A DNA stretch of 64,000 bases from Deinococcus actinosclerus (GTDB lineage: Bacteria; Deinococcota; Deinococci; Deinococcales; Deinococcaceae): positions 557,501 through 621,500 of the forward strand of contig NZ_CP013910.1 of the NCBI RefSeq assembly GCF_001507665.1. The letters are read 5' to 3'. Within the stretch, counting starts at the first letter, position 1; each line of letters starts with the position of its first letter. The notes below the pieces were generated by a model. The model made no database searches, was not told where the DNA came from, and saw nothing but the letters and a program-made list of their open reading frames with translations. This document shows positions 1 to 8,280 of the stretch, piece by piece. The translations under genes and the position numbers were made by a program.

Positions 1-148
1 CGGTGTCCCCGACGCGGCCGACCGAGACCCGGGCACGCTGGCCCTGCACCTGCACGCGGCCCGCTGCGGGGCCGCCATCGTGCGCGCCCACGCCGCCGCC
101 GCACACGTGCAGGCGCTGCGGGTGCAGACGGCACTGAACCGGGCCTGA
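1..148 (+). CDS. folP: Dihydropteroate synthase, C-terminal end (partial)
   Basis: An open frame enters from the left edge (codons from base 2) and stops with TGA at 146-148, giving the last 48 residues of a protein. RDPGT early in the fragment and the GAAIVRAH stretch match the end of dihydropteroate synthase, where the last strand carries a conserved R-x-H pair that binds the pterin pyrophosphate. The enzyme joins p-aminobenzoate to dihydropterin pyrophosphate in folate synthesis. folB and folK follow on the same strand after 23 bases, so this is a folate cluster. Only the tail is visible, so integrity cannot be judged. Confidence 0.75.
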   Translation, partial: GVPDAADRDPGTLALHLHAARCGAAIVRAHAAAAHVQALRVQTALNRA

Positions 149-171
149 CCCGCACCCACTACACTCGGGGG

Positions 172-555
172 ATGACGACCCCCACCCCCCCGCACAGCCG
201 CGTCGTCCTGCAGGGCCTGGAATTCCACGCCCGCCACGGCGTGTTCGACACCGAGGCCGTCCTGGGCGCGCGCTTCGTGGTGGACGCCGAACTGCACTAC
301 CCCTTCTCTGGCCTGAAAGACGATCTGGACGAGGCCGTGAACTACGCGGCCGTGTACGCGGCCATCCAGGAGGAGGTCACGGTGCCCCGCCACCAGCTCA
401 TCGAGGTGCTGGCAGGGCACGTGGCGCGGCGCATCCTGCGCGACCAGCCCAGGGTGACCCACGTCACCGTGCGCGTGCACAAACCCTTCGCGCCGCTGCC
501 CGGCGTGTTCCGCGACGTGTACGCCGAACTGACCCTGGGACGGGCCGACCTGTGA
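172..555 (+). CDS. folB: Dihydroneopterin aldolase
   Basis: A 127-residue protein of normal family length. It cleaves 7,8-dihydroneopterin to 6-hydroxymethyl-dihydropterin and glycolaldehyde in the cytoplasm. The N-terminal GLEFHARHGVFDTEA is the family signature, and NYAAVYAAIQEE is the segment that lines the neighbouring subunit's site in the ring-shaped oligomer. The ATG is chosen because TACACT (160-165) ends six bases before it, a leaderless start. The stop overlaps the GTG of folK (GTGA at 552-555), so the next step in the pathway is translationally coupled. Confidence 0.95.
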   Translation: MTTPTPPHSRVVLQGLEFHARHGVFDTEAVLGARFVVDAELHYPFSGLKDDLDEAVNYAAVYAAIQEEVTVPRHQLIEVLAGHVARRILRDQPRVTHVTVRVHKPFAPLPGVFRDVYAELTLGRADL

Positions 556-1067
556 GCGCCCCGCTGACCGCCGCGTTCATCGCGCTGGGCGCCAACCTGG
601 GCGACCCCTTGACCACCCTGCGCTGGGCCGTGACCGAACTGCGCAGCCTGGGTCAGGTGAAGGCCCTGTCACGCCTGTACCGCACCGTGCCCGTCGGCGG
701 GCCGGCCGGACAGCCCGAGTACCTGAACGCCGCCACCTGCCTGCACACCCCCCTGAGCGCCCCGGACCTGCTGGCGGGGCTGCACGACATCGAGGCCCGC
801 GCCGGGCGCACCCGCACCGAACGCTGGGAGGCGCGCACCCTCGACCTCGACCTGATCCTGTACGGCCAGCTCACCAGCGACGCGCCGGAGCTGCTGCTGC
901 CCCACCCGCGCGCGTGGGACCGGGCGTTCGTGCTGGCCCCCCTGAGCGACCTGCACCCGCACCTGATGCACCCCACGACCGGCGAGACGGTCAGCGCCGC
1001 CCTGGCCCGCACCGACCGCCAGGGCGTGGAGGCCCACTTCGACGACTGGTACAACGACTGGCACTGA
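552..1067 (+). CDS. folK: 6-hydroxymethyl-7,8-dihydropterin pyrophosphokinase (HPPK)
   Basis: A 171-residue enzyme that transfers pyrophosphate from ATP to 6-hydroxymethyl-dihydropterin, making the substrate of FolP. ALGANLGDP near the N terminus and RTERWEARTLDLDLILYG in the middle are the HPPK signatures; the two Asp of DLDLD are the expected Mg-ATP ligands. It starts at GTG overlapping the folB stop. With the FolP tail upstream, three consecutive folate steps are encoded here in the order folP-folB-folK. Confidence 0.95.
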   Translation: MSAPLTAAFIALGANLGDPLTTLRWAVTELRSLGQVKALSRLYRTVPVGGPAGQPEYLNAATCLHTPLSAPDLLAGLHDIEARAGRTRTERWEARTLDLDLILYGQLTSDAPELLLPHPRAWDRAFVLAPLSDLHPHLMHPTTGETVSAALARTDRQGVEAHFDDWYNDWH

Positions 1068-1160
1068 CGCCCGCAGGCCCCCGGGTTCCCCGGCCGGTAA
1101 CCACACTGCGGGGTGCCCGCCAATCGCGGGAGCGCGCGGGGCGCTATGCTGAGCGGTGAC

Positions 1161-1655
1161 ATGAGCAAGCACACCACATCCACCAGCCACGGAGGCGCTG
1201 GCCGCGCGCTGCTGTGGGTTGCCATCCTGCTGACCGTGGCCCTCCTGGGCTTCGTGACCGCCACCGCCGTGCGCAACAACCCCATCAACAGTGACCGGGT
1301 CGCCAACGGCGTCAGCAAGTACCACTTCATCGAGGAATGCAAGGAACTCGCGCACGACAGCGAGCAGCTCACGGTGGGCGCGATGGGCCAGACCATCCCC
1401 CTGAAGACGCTGGTCGAGCAGAGCAGCCCCCTGAAAGCCGGCGACGAGATCCACGCCAGCCTGGAGGCCACCTCCGCCGAGATCGTCAGGGCCACCCAGA
1501 CCGTCGAGGGCGGCGGCTGGACGCTCACCGCGCCGGCCACCATCGCCGTGCATAACGGCGCGAACGTGAAGACCCTGGGTCAGCTGCCCATGGCCTGCAC
1601 GCACGACAAGAAGACCGGCAAGACCACCGCGACCCTGCAACTCCCCGGTCAGTAA
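1161..1655 (+). CDS. Membrane-anchored protein of unknown function
   Basis: 164 residues. A short polar N terminus is followed by one hydrophobic helix (about residues 15-37, LLWVAILLTVALLGFVTATAV), then a soluble, presumably extracytoplasmic domain with two Cys (in EECKEL and PMACTHD) that could pair. The frame opens earlier at 1113, but ATG 1161 is preferred because TATGCT (1145-1150) lies ten bases upstream and the hydrophobic segment then sits at the expected distance. I do not recognise a family. Confidence 0.7.
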   Translation: MSKHTTSTSHGGAGRALLWVAILLTVALLGFVTATAVRNNPINSDRVANGVSKYHFIEECKELAHDSEQLTVGAMGQTIPLKTLVEQSSPLKAGDEIHASLEATSAEIVRATQTVEGGGWTLTAPATIAVHNGANVKTLGQLPMACTHDKKTGKTTATLQLPGQ

Positions 1656-1671
1656 GACGAGGTGAGCGAAG

Positions 1672-1699
1672 GGCCCCGGCGGATGCACCCGCCGGGGCC
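1672..1699. terminator. Bidirectional hairpin terminator
   Basis: A perfect 11-bp stem (GGCCCCGGCGG, 1672-1682; partner 1689-1699) with a six-base loop lies between two convergent genes. No clear T-run follows in either direction. Confidence 0.55.
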
Positions 1700-1710
1700 T
1701 CCTCCTGTAC

Positions 1711-2025
1711 TCAGAGCACGACGTCGAGGCCGCTCAGGCATTCCTCGGCAATCGCGCGGGCCAGCGGATCGCGGGTGCTGCGGGCGTAGCTGACGCCCAG
1801 TTGCAGGTGCCGCTGCCCGTCCGGGCCGCCGAGCAGTTCCAGCGTCTGGAAGAACGCCAGGTGCGTGTGCGCCAGCAGCACGTCCCGCGTCCGCTCGGGC
1901 GGCAGGACGCTCAGCAGGTCCAGCGCCTCGCGGTACAGGCGCAGCGCCCGCGCCTGGTCGCCCTCCACGGCACTCTCCCGCCCCAGTTGCAGGGCGCGGG
2001 CGGCCGACAGGTAATCACTGCGCAT
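1711..2025 (-). CDS. Small helical protein, TPR-like
   Basis: 104 residues, almost all predicted helix. The pattern AARALQLGRESAVEGDQARALRLYREALDLL resembles a tetratricopeptide helix pair, followed by HTHLAFFQTLELLGGPDGQRHLQLGVSYA. The ATG at 2025 is preceded by TAGAAT (2033-2038) seven bases upstream, a leaderless start. Such small TPR-like proteins usually mediate protein contacts, but no partner is visible and I assign no function. Confidence 0.65.
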   Translation of the reverse strand: MRSDYLSAARALQLGRESAVEGDQARALRLYREALDLLSVLPPERTRDVLLAHTHLAFFQTLELLGGPDGQRHLQLGVSYARSTRDPLARAIAEECLSGLDVVL

Positions 2026-2061
2026 GCCGGGAATTCTACCGTGCGGGCAGCGCAGGACGGC

Positions 2062-2180
2062 TCATACGGATTCCGTCTGTTTCGGTGGCAACTCGGAACA
2101 ACGCCGGGTTGCCAACTCCACGCCCGGAGGGGCGTTGCTCTCCCACTCGCGCTGCTGCGCAGCTTTCAGAGTCCGTATCA
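2062..2180. repeat. Hairpin-rich intergenic repeat with inverted ends
   Basis: About 120 bases bounded by imperfect inverted ends: ATACGGATTC near 2064 and its near-complement GAGTCCGTAT ending at 2178. Internally there are GGCAAC/GTTGCC, ACGCCC/GGGCGT and GCTGC/GCAGC stems. It encodes nothing. It resembles the small noncoding repeats reported in Deinococcus genomes. The right end supplies the yraN stop codon, and the left end lies about 36 bases upstream of the neighbouring start at 2025. Other copies cannot be checked here. Confidence 0.6.
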
Positions 2181-2519
2181 CTCGACCGCGTGCAGGCTCA
2201 GCGTGCCACCCCCGGCGCTGCCGTCGATGGTCAGCACCTCCAGGCGGCACGGCAGGTCGTCGCGGCCCAGTTCGCGCGTCAGGTAGGTCAGCGCGGCGCG
2301 CTGCATCAGCGCCAGCTTGCGCGGCGTGACGGATTCCGCCGCGCTGCCGAAGCGCGCCGAGCGGCGCTGGCGGACCTCCGTGAACACCAGCGTCCCGCCC
2401 GGCTCGCGTGAGATCACGTCGATCTCCCCGCCGGGAATCCGGTAGTTGCGGGCCAGGACCACCCGCCCCAGGCCGGTCAGGAACGCGGCGGCGCGGTCCT
2501 CGGCCTGCGCGCCCTTCAC
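2178..2519 (-). CDS. yraN: YraN/UPF0102 family endonuclease-like protein
   Basis: 113 residues, normal for the family. [31 protein letters not shown] and the following [10 protein letters not shown] match the YraN signature G-x-x-A-E...G-E-I-D-[LV]-[IV]...F-V-E-V-[KR], a restriction-endonuclease-like fold of unproven role. The usual Lys of the E-V-K motif is Arg here. The stop TGA (2178-2180) lies in the terminal inverted repeat of the adjoining intergenic element, so the C terminus may have been reshaped by that insertion. The HAD gene lies immediately upstream on the same strand. Confidence 0.85.
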   Translation of the reverse strand: MKGAQAEDRAAAFLTGLGRVVLARNYRIPGGEIDVISREPGGTLVFTEVRQRRSARFGSAAESVTPRKLALMQRAALTYLTRELGRDDLPCRLEVLTIDGSAGGGTLSLHAVE

Positions 2520-2532
2520 GCCGCGTGCCCGC

Positions 2533-3243
2533 TCAGGCCAGCCACGCCGCCCAGCCCGTGAAGTCCGGGACGGCCAGCGCCGCGCCCGCCGCCAGCAGCG
2601 CCGACTCCGGCGCGGTGGTCGTCAGGGCCACCACCCGGCAGCCCGCGCCGGCCGCGCTGCGCACGCCGTTCACGGCGTCCTCGTGCGCGAGGCAGTCGGC
2701 GGCATTCAGGCCCAGCCGCTGCGCACCCAGCAGGAATGGCTCCGGGTGAGGTTTGCCGCGCGTGACGTCCTCGCCCAGCACCCGCGTCGCGAAGCGCGGC
2801 CCGAAGCCCAGCTGGTCCATCCCGAACGCCACGTTCACCGCGTCGGCGCTCGTGACCAGCGAGAAGGGAATCCCGCGCCCGTCGAGCGCGTCCAGGTAGG
2901 CGCTCAGGCCCACCACCTCGCGCAGCGCGCCCTCCGCCAGAGAGCGGTAGCGGCCCTCCTTCGCCTCGTGAAAGCGGGCAGCCAGCGCCTCGTCCGGGTA
3001 CGCGCCGGTCAGGCGCTCGATGATCTCCGGGTTGCGGCCCCCGTCCACCTTGTGATCCAGGTCGTCCTCAGAGAGCTTCAGGCCCAGCACCTCCAGCGCC
3101 ACCTCCTGCCACGCCTGCCGGTGAAAGGCGTTGTTGGCGGTCAGGACGCCGTCCATGTCGAACAGCACCCCGGCGGGCCGCCACGGCCATGCACCGCTCA
3201 CAGGGCCGCCCTCACAGCGGGTCTGGCCCGTGCCCGAGATCAA
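2533..3243 (-). CDS. HAD-superfamily phosphatase, beta-phosphoglucomutase-like
   Basis: 236 residues. FDMDGVL is HAD motif I (both Asp present), SLVTSAD motif II, and [12 protein letters not shown] with the following HEDAVNGV motifs III/IV; a helical cap domain lies between I and II. This is the subfamily that acts on sugar phosphates such as beta-glucose-1-phosphate or 2-deoxyglucose-6-phosphate; the substrate cannot be told. The first possible start overlaps the end of the dsRNA-binding gene by 32 bases. A GTG at 3201, closer to the core, is an alternative. Confidence 0.85.
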   Translation of the reverse strand: MISGTGQTRCEGGPVSGAWPWRPAGVLFDMDGVLTANNAFHRQAWQEVALEVLGLKLSEDDLDHKVDGGRNPEIIERLTGAYPDEALAARFHEAKEGRYRSLAEGALREVVGLSAYLDALDGRGIPFSLVTSADAVNVAFGMDQLGFGPRFATRVLGEDVTRGKPHPEPFLLGAQRLGLNAADCLAHEDAVNGVRSAAGAGCRVVALTTTAPESALLAAGAALAVPDFTGWAAWLA

Positions 3244-3628
3244 GCAGCAACTCGCGGTACAGGCGGCCCGCGTCGCGGCGCACGTCGTCCAGCGTGGCGT
3301 CCTCCTCGGCGAACTCCGTGGCGGTCTCCAGCGCGGCCTCCAGCACCCCGGCGTAGATCGGCCAGCGACCAGTGGGCGCCTCGTCGAGCACCTCCTCGGT
3401 GTCCGCCATCGGTTCGCCGTCCAGCACGCGCAGCGCCGAATCCGCCGCCGCCCGCTCGGCGTCCTTGCGGCTGCGGCCCGAGCCGCCCTCGCCCAGCGCC
3501 TCCCCGCCGATCCGCACCGTCACGTGGAACGTCCGCTGGTGGGGCGGACCGTCGGACGACACCTCGAATTCCGGCGCGCCCAGGCCCAGGCTCAGGGCGC
3601 GCGCGATCAGGTCACCTTTCGCGTTCAT
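3212..3628 (-). CDS. Double-stranded RNA-binding motif protein
   Basis: 138 residues. The first half has the dsRBM pattern: [45 protein letters not shown], with the conserved K-x2-A-x3-A ending. This is the fold at the C terminus of RNase III, but no RNase III catalytic domain is present. The second half is acidic and helical. ATG 3628 is supported by TAGGCT (3636-3641) seven bases upstream. It shares a 30-bp divergent promoter region with the gene at 3659. Confidence 0.75.
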   Translation of the reverse strand: MNAKGDLIARALSLGLGAPEFEVSSDGPPHQRTFHVTVRIGGEALGEGGSGRSRKDAERAAADSALRVLDGEPMADTEEVLDEAPTGRWPIYAGVLEAALETATEFAEEDATLDDVRRDAGRLYRELLLDLGHGPDPL

Positions 3629-3658
3629 GCACCCCAGCCTACCCGCTACGCTGAAGTC
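3629..3658. promoter_or_regulatory. Divergent leaderless promoter pair in 30 bp
   Basis: Minus-strand -10 TAGGCT (3636-3641) stands seven bases from ATG 3628. Plus-strand -10 TACGCT (3647-3652) stands six bases from ATG 3659. The two hexamers are five bases apart, so each -35 region lies inside the other gene's coding sequence. Confidence 0.65.
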
Positions 3659-4135
3659 ATGCGCCTCCCGACCCTCCTGCTGCCCCTGCTGCTCGGCGCG
3701 GCCCTCGCCGCCCCGACCCCCACGTCCGTCCAGCCGGGGCAGACCTGGACGCTGAGCGCCACCACCTTCGACGGCGAGGTGCTCAGCACGGCCCTGCGCC
3801 TCACTGCTGCGCCTCCCGCCCCCGCTGCGCCCGGCACCTACCGCGCCGACCGGGGCAGCCTGCTGCTCGATGCGACCGCCGACACGCTGATCGCCCTGGA
3901 CCTGAAAGACGCCCGCGAGGGCGGCCTGGGTCTCGCCTGCGCGCTGCGCCTGAGCACCCTGGGCCAGCCCGGCGCGACCGGCGTGCTCGCCAGCGGCCCC
4001 CTGACCGACCTGCCCGCCGCGCTGGAACGCGCGCTGGCCGTCCTGGCGGTGACCCGCACCCCGCAGGAGCAGGCAGAGGCCGCCCGCGAACTGCGGCTGG
4101 GGGAGTGCACCCTCACACTGACCCCCGCGCCCTGA
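3659..4135 (+). CDS. Small secreted protein of unknown function
   Basis: 158 residues. The N terminus is a clear signal peptide ([19 protein letters not shown], cleavage likely after ALA). The mature part is Ala/Leu/Thr-rich with two Cys (GLACALRL and GECTLTL) that could form a disulfide. The start is fixed by the leaderless TACGCT-six-ATG arrangement. I do not recognise a domain. Confidence 0.7.
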   Translation: MRLPTLLLPLLLGAALAAPTPTSVQPGQTWTLSATTFDGEVLSTALRLTAAPPAPAAPGTYRADRGSLLLDATADTLIALDLKDAREGGLGLACALRLSTLGQPGATGVLASGPLTDLPAALERALAVLAVTRTPQEQAEAARELRLGECTLTLTPAP

Positions 4136-4188
4136 CCCCCTCATCGCTGACCCCCTGCCCAGCCGCAGGGGAGTGGGTGCGCTACCCT

Positions 4189-4263
4189 GAACCCCCGGAG
4201 CAACGCCGCCCCCACCCGCCCACGTGTGCGGGTGCCGACCCATGCCCTCCGGAGGCCCCCGCC
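4189..4263 (+). promoter_or_regulatory. Structured 5' leader of uraA
   Basis: Between the -10 TACCCT and the GTG start, CCGGAG (4195-4200) can pair with CTCCGG (about 4248-4253), covering part of the ribosome binding site GGAGG. GGGT/ACCC forms a small inner stem. It matches no riboswitch class I know. Confidence 0.35.
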
Positions 4264-5505
4264 GTGACCCTGAACCCCACCCGCCCCAGCGCCCGCCAGA
4301 TCGTGCTGGGCCTGCAACACTCGATCGCCATGTTCGGCGCGACCGTCCTGGTCCCCATCCTGGTCGGCCTGTCCCCCAGCGTCGCGCTGTTCGGCGCGGG
4401 CGTCGCCACGCTGCTGTTCCACCTGCTCACGCGCGGACAGGTCCCGATCTTCCTGGGCAGTTCCTTCGCGTTCATCGCGCCCACCGCGCTGGTCGTCAAG
4501 GAATTCGGCCCTGCCGCCGCCGGGGGCGGCCTGATCGCCGCCGGGGCCATGTACCTGCTGTTCAGCGGCCTCGTGAAACTCCTCGGCGTAGGTCGCCTGC
4601 TGCGGGTGTTCCCGCCCGTCGTGACCGGCCCCGTCATCATCGTGATCGGCCTGGGCCTCAGCAGCGTCGCCGTGAACCAGGCCAAGACGAACTGGTGGCT
4701 GGCCCTCGTCACGCTGGCCGCCGCCGTCATCGCCAGCATCTACGGGAAGGGCCTGTTCCGCATGATCCCCATCCTGGTCGGCGTCGTCACCGGGTACGTC
4801 GTGTCCCTGCTGACCGGGCAGGTGACCCAGGACGGCCTGAACGCCATCGCCGCCGCGCCCCTGCTGGGCCTCCCGGATTTCCACGCGCCCACCCTGGACT
4901 GGCGGGCCGTGGCGATCATCGCGCCCGTCGCGGTCGTCACGTTCATCGAACACGTCGGGGACGTCATCGTGAATGGCCGCGTCGTCGGGAAGAACTTCCT
5001 CGAGAAGCCCGGCCTGAGCCGCACCCTCCTCGCCGACGGCCTGGCGAACATGAGCAGCGCCGCGCTCGGCGGACCCGCCGCCACCACCTACGCCGAGAAC
5101 ACCGGGGTCCTCGCCCTCACCCGCGTGTACGACCCGCGCGTCCTCCAGATCGGCGCCGTGTTCGCCATCCTGTTCGGCTGCTCCCCGAAACTCGCCGCGG
5201 TGCTCAAGAGCCTCCCGCAGGGCGTGCTGGGCGGCGTGAGCATCCTGCTGTTCGGCATGATCGCCTCGGTCGGCATCCGCACCCTGAGTGAGGCGCGGAT
5301 CGACTTCGCGCACAGCCGCAACCTCATCATCGTGTCCCTGATCCTCGTGCTGGGCCTGGGCGGCGCCGCGTTCCCCATCAGCGTCGCGGGTACCAGCCTC
5401 GAACTGCACGGCATGGCCCTCGCCGCGCTCGTCGGCATCGTCGCGAACCTGATCCTGCCCGCGCAGACACCCGAGACGGACGAACCCGAACGCACCCTGC
5501 ACTAA
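4264..5505 (+). CDS. uraA: Uracil/xanthine permease (NCS2 family)
   Basis: 413 residues with about 12-14 membrane segments. NCS2 markers are [16 protein letters not shown] in the first helix, the FIEHVGDV substrate-site segment (the Glu contacts the base), and [20 protein letters not shown], whose second Glu is also conserved. It imports uracil or a purine base with protons. GTG 4264 is chosen because GGAGG (4251-4255) precedes it by eight bases and the protein then begins just before helix 1. TACCCT (4183-4188) gives a leader of about 70 bases. xpt at 57.5 kb is a possible functional partner. Confidence 0.9.
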   Translation: MTLNPTRPSARQIVLGLQHSIAMFGATVLVPILVGLSPSVALFGAGVATLLFHLLTRGQVPIFLGSSFAFIAPTALVVKEFGPAAAGGGLIAAGAMYLLFSGLVKLLGVGRLLRVFPPVVTGPVIIVIGLGLSSVAVNQAKTNWWLALVTLAAAVIASIYGKGLFRMIPILVGVVTGYVVSLLTGQVTQDGLNAIAAAPLLGLPDFHAPTLDWRAVAIIAPVAVVTFIEHVGDVIVNGRVVGKNFLEKPGLSRTLLADGLANMSSAALGGPAATTYAENTGVLALTRVYDPRVLQIGAVFAILFGCSPKLAAVLKSLPQGVLGGVSILLFGMIASVGIRTLSEARIDFAHSRNLIIVSLILVLGLGGAAFPISVAGTSLELHGMALAALVGIVANLILPAQTPETDEPERTLH

Positions 5506-5519
5506 GAGTTCCAGACGAG

Positions 5520-5552
5520 AGCGGGCCACATCAGATCGGAGAGTGGCCCGCT
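5520..5552 (+). terminator. Rho-independent terminator of uraA
   Basis: A ten-base perfect stem AGCGGGCCAC (5520-5529) / GTGGCCCGCT (5543-5552) with a 13-base loop, followed by TTAATTTT. Confidence 0.8.
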
Positions 5553-5577
5553 TTAATTTTGAGAGGATTGGAAAGAG

Positions 5578-6045
5578 TTAGTGGATTAGAGGAAAGATCA
5601 TGGTGCCAGGAATGCTGCTGAGATCCAACATGCAGCCCTGCCAGCCTGCACGTCTGGCATTCGGCCCAAGAGGTTTACGCGGCAGGATGTGGTGTTCGCT
5701 GATGTGATCTTTCCTATAGTGAATAACCTCATTGACCGTCAGATCACGCTGAAATCTCAACACCAGAAGGTCGGGCGCGTCCTCTGAGAGATGCGTCTTG
5801 AGTGTGGTCCTGTATTCCGCCCCGATCAGCTTGCTCTTCGACTTCCCCCGGTAGGACTTGAGTTGAAATCGCTGCGTACAGCCAACACAGCTGAAATCGG
5901 CTCCTCGAGCGTTGTTGGACAGTGGCGTTAGGGTGCCCTGACATCTGGGACAGGGGATGTGGGAGCCAACCCAGTGCTCTGTCATGACGCGTGCGCGCTG
6001 ACTTTCACTCCTGTACTCCGTAACAAGCTGATCATTGAGCTGCAT
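5578..6045 (-). CDS. Stand-alone DpnI-type nuclease domain (no winged-helix domain)
   Basis: 155 residues from ATG 6045. TAGAGT (6053-6058) is seven bases upstream, and the DpnI-like similarity begins there; a GTG at 6054 would add three residues. It follows DpnI along its catalytic domain: N-terminal [12 protein letters not shown], a zinc site from two Cys pairs (Cys32/Cys35 and Cys53/Cys56), Asp50 in ADF, then FQLKS with Lys63, and [16 protein letters not shown] near the end. DpnI cleaves GATC only when the adenine is methylated. Two differences stand out. The catalytic Glu of DpnI's ELK is Gln61 here, and the protein ends where DpnI's C-terminal winged helix would begin. Bases 5701-5760 are only 40% G+C, unlike the flanks, which suggests recent transfer. 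No methylase gene is adjacent. Activity is uncertain. Confidence 0.85.
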   Translation of the reverse strand: MQLNDQLVTEYRSESQRARVMTEHWVGSHIPCPRCQGTLTPLSNNARGADFSCVGCTQRFQLKSYRGKSKSKLIGAEYRTTLKTHLSEDAPDLLVLRFQRDLTVNEVIHYRKDHISEHHILPRKPLGPNARRAGWQGCMLDLSSIPGTMIFPLIH

Positions 6046-6055
6046 GGACTCCACT

Positions 6056-8071
<2,016 letters not shown>

Positions 8072-8133
8072 GGAACCTCCAGAAGCAGGTGGGGGAGAGT
8101 GGAGTGGGCGCAGCCCGAACGAATCTCCGTATT

Positions 8134-8150
8134 TTACGCCCCGGACGTAA
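8134..8150 (-). promoter_or_regulatory. RDRM operator and promoter of uvrB
   Basis: A 17-bp palindrome TTACGCCCCGGACGTAA fits the radiation/desiccation response motif, which has TTAYG and CRTAA half-sites. DdrO is the known repressor of this motif in Deinococcus. On the minus strand the distal half runs into TAAAAT, a good -10 for uvrB, so bound repressor would cover the promoter. Confidence 0.85.
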
Positions 8151-8280
8151 GTGCACGGTAAGCCGGATGACTCATCCGAACTTGAGGTACGGGTCCGCCC
8201 GGCAGGTCATTTGACGCAGGTCCACCCCGGACGCGGCCGATAGAGTGAATGCTGGTGCCCCGCACCGGAAAGAAGGCCCC

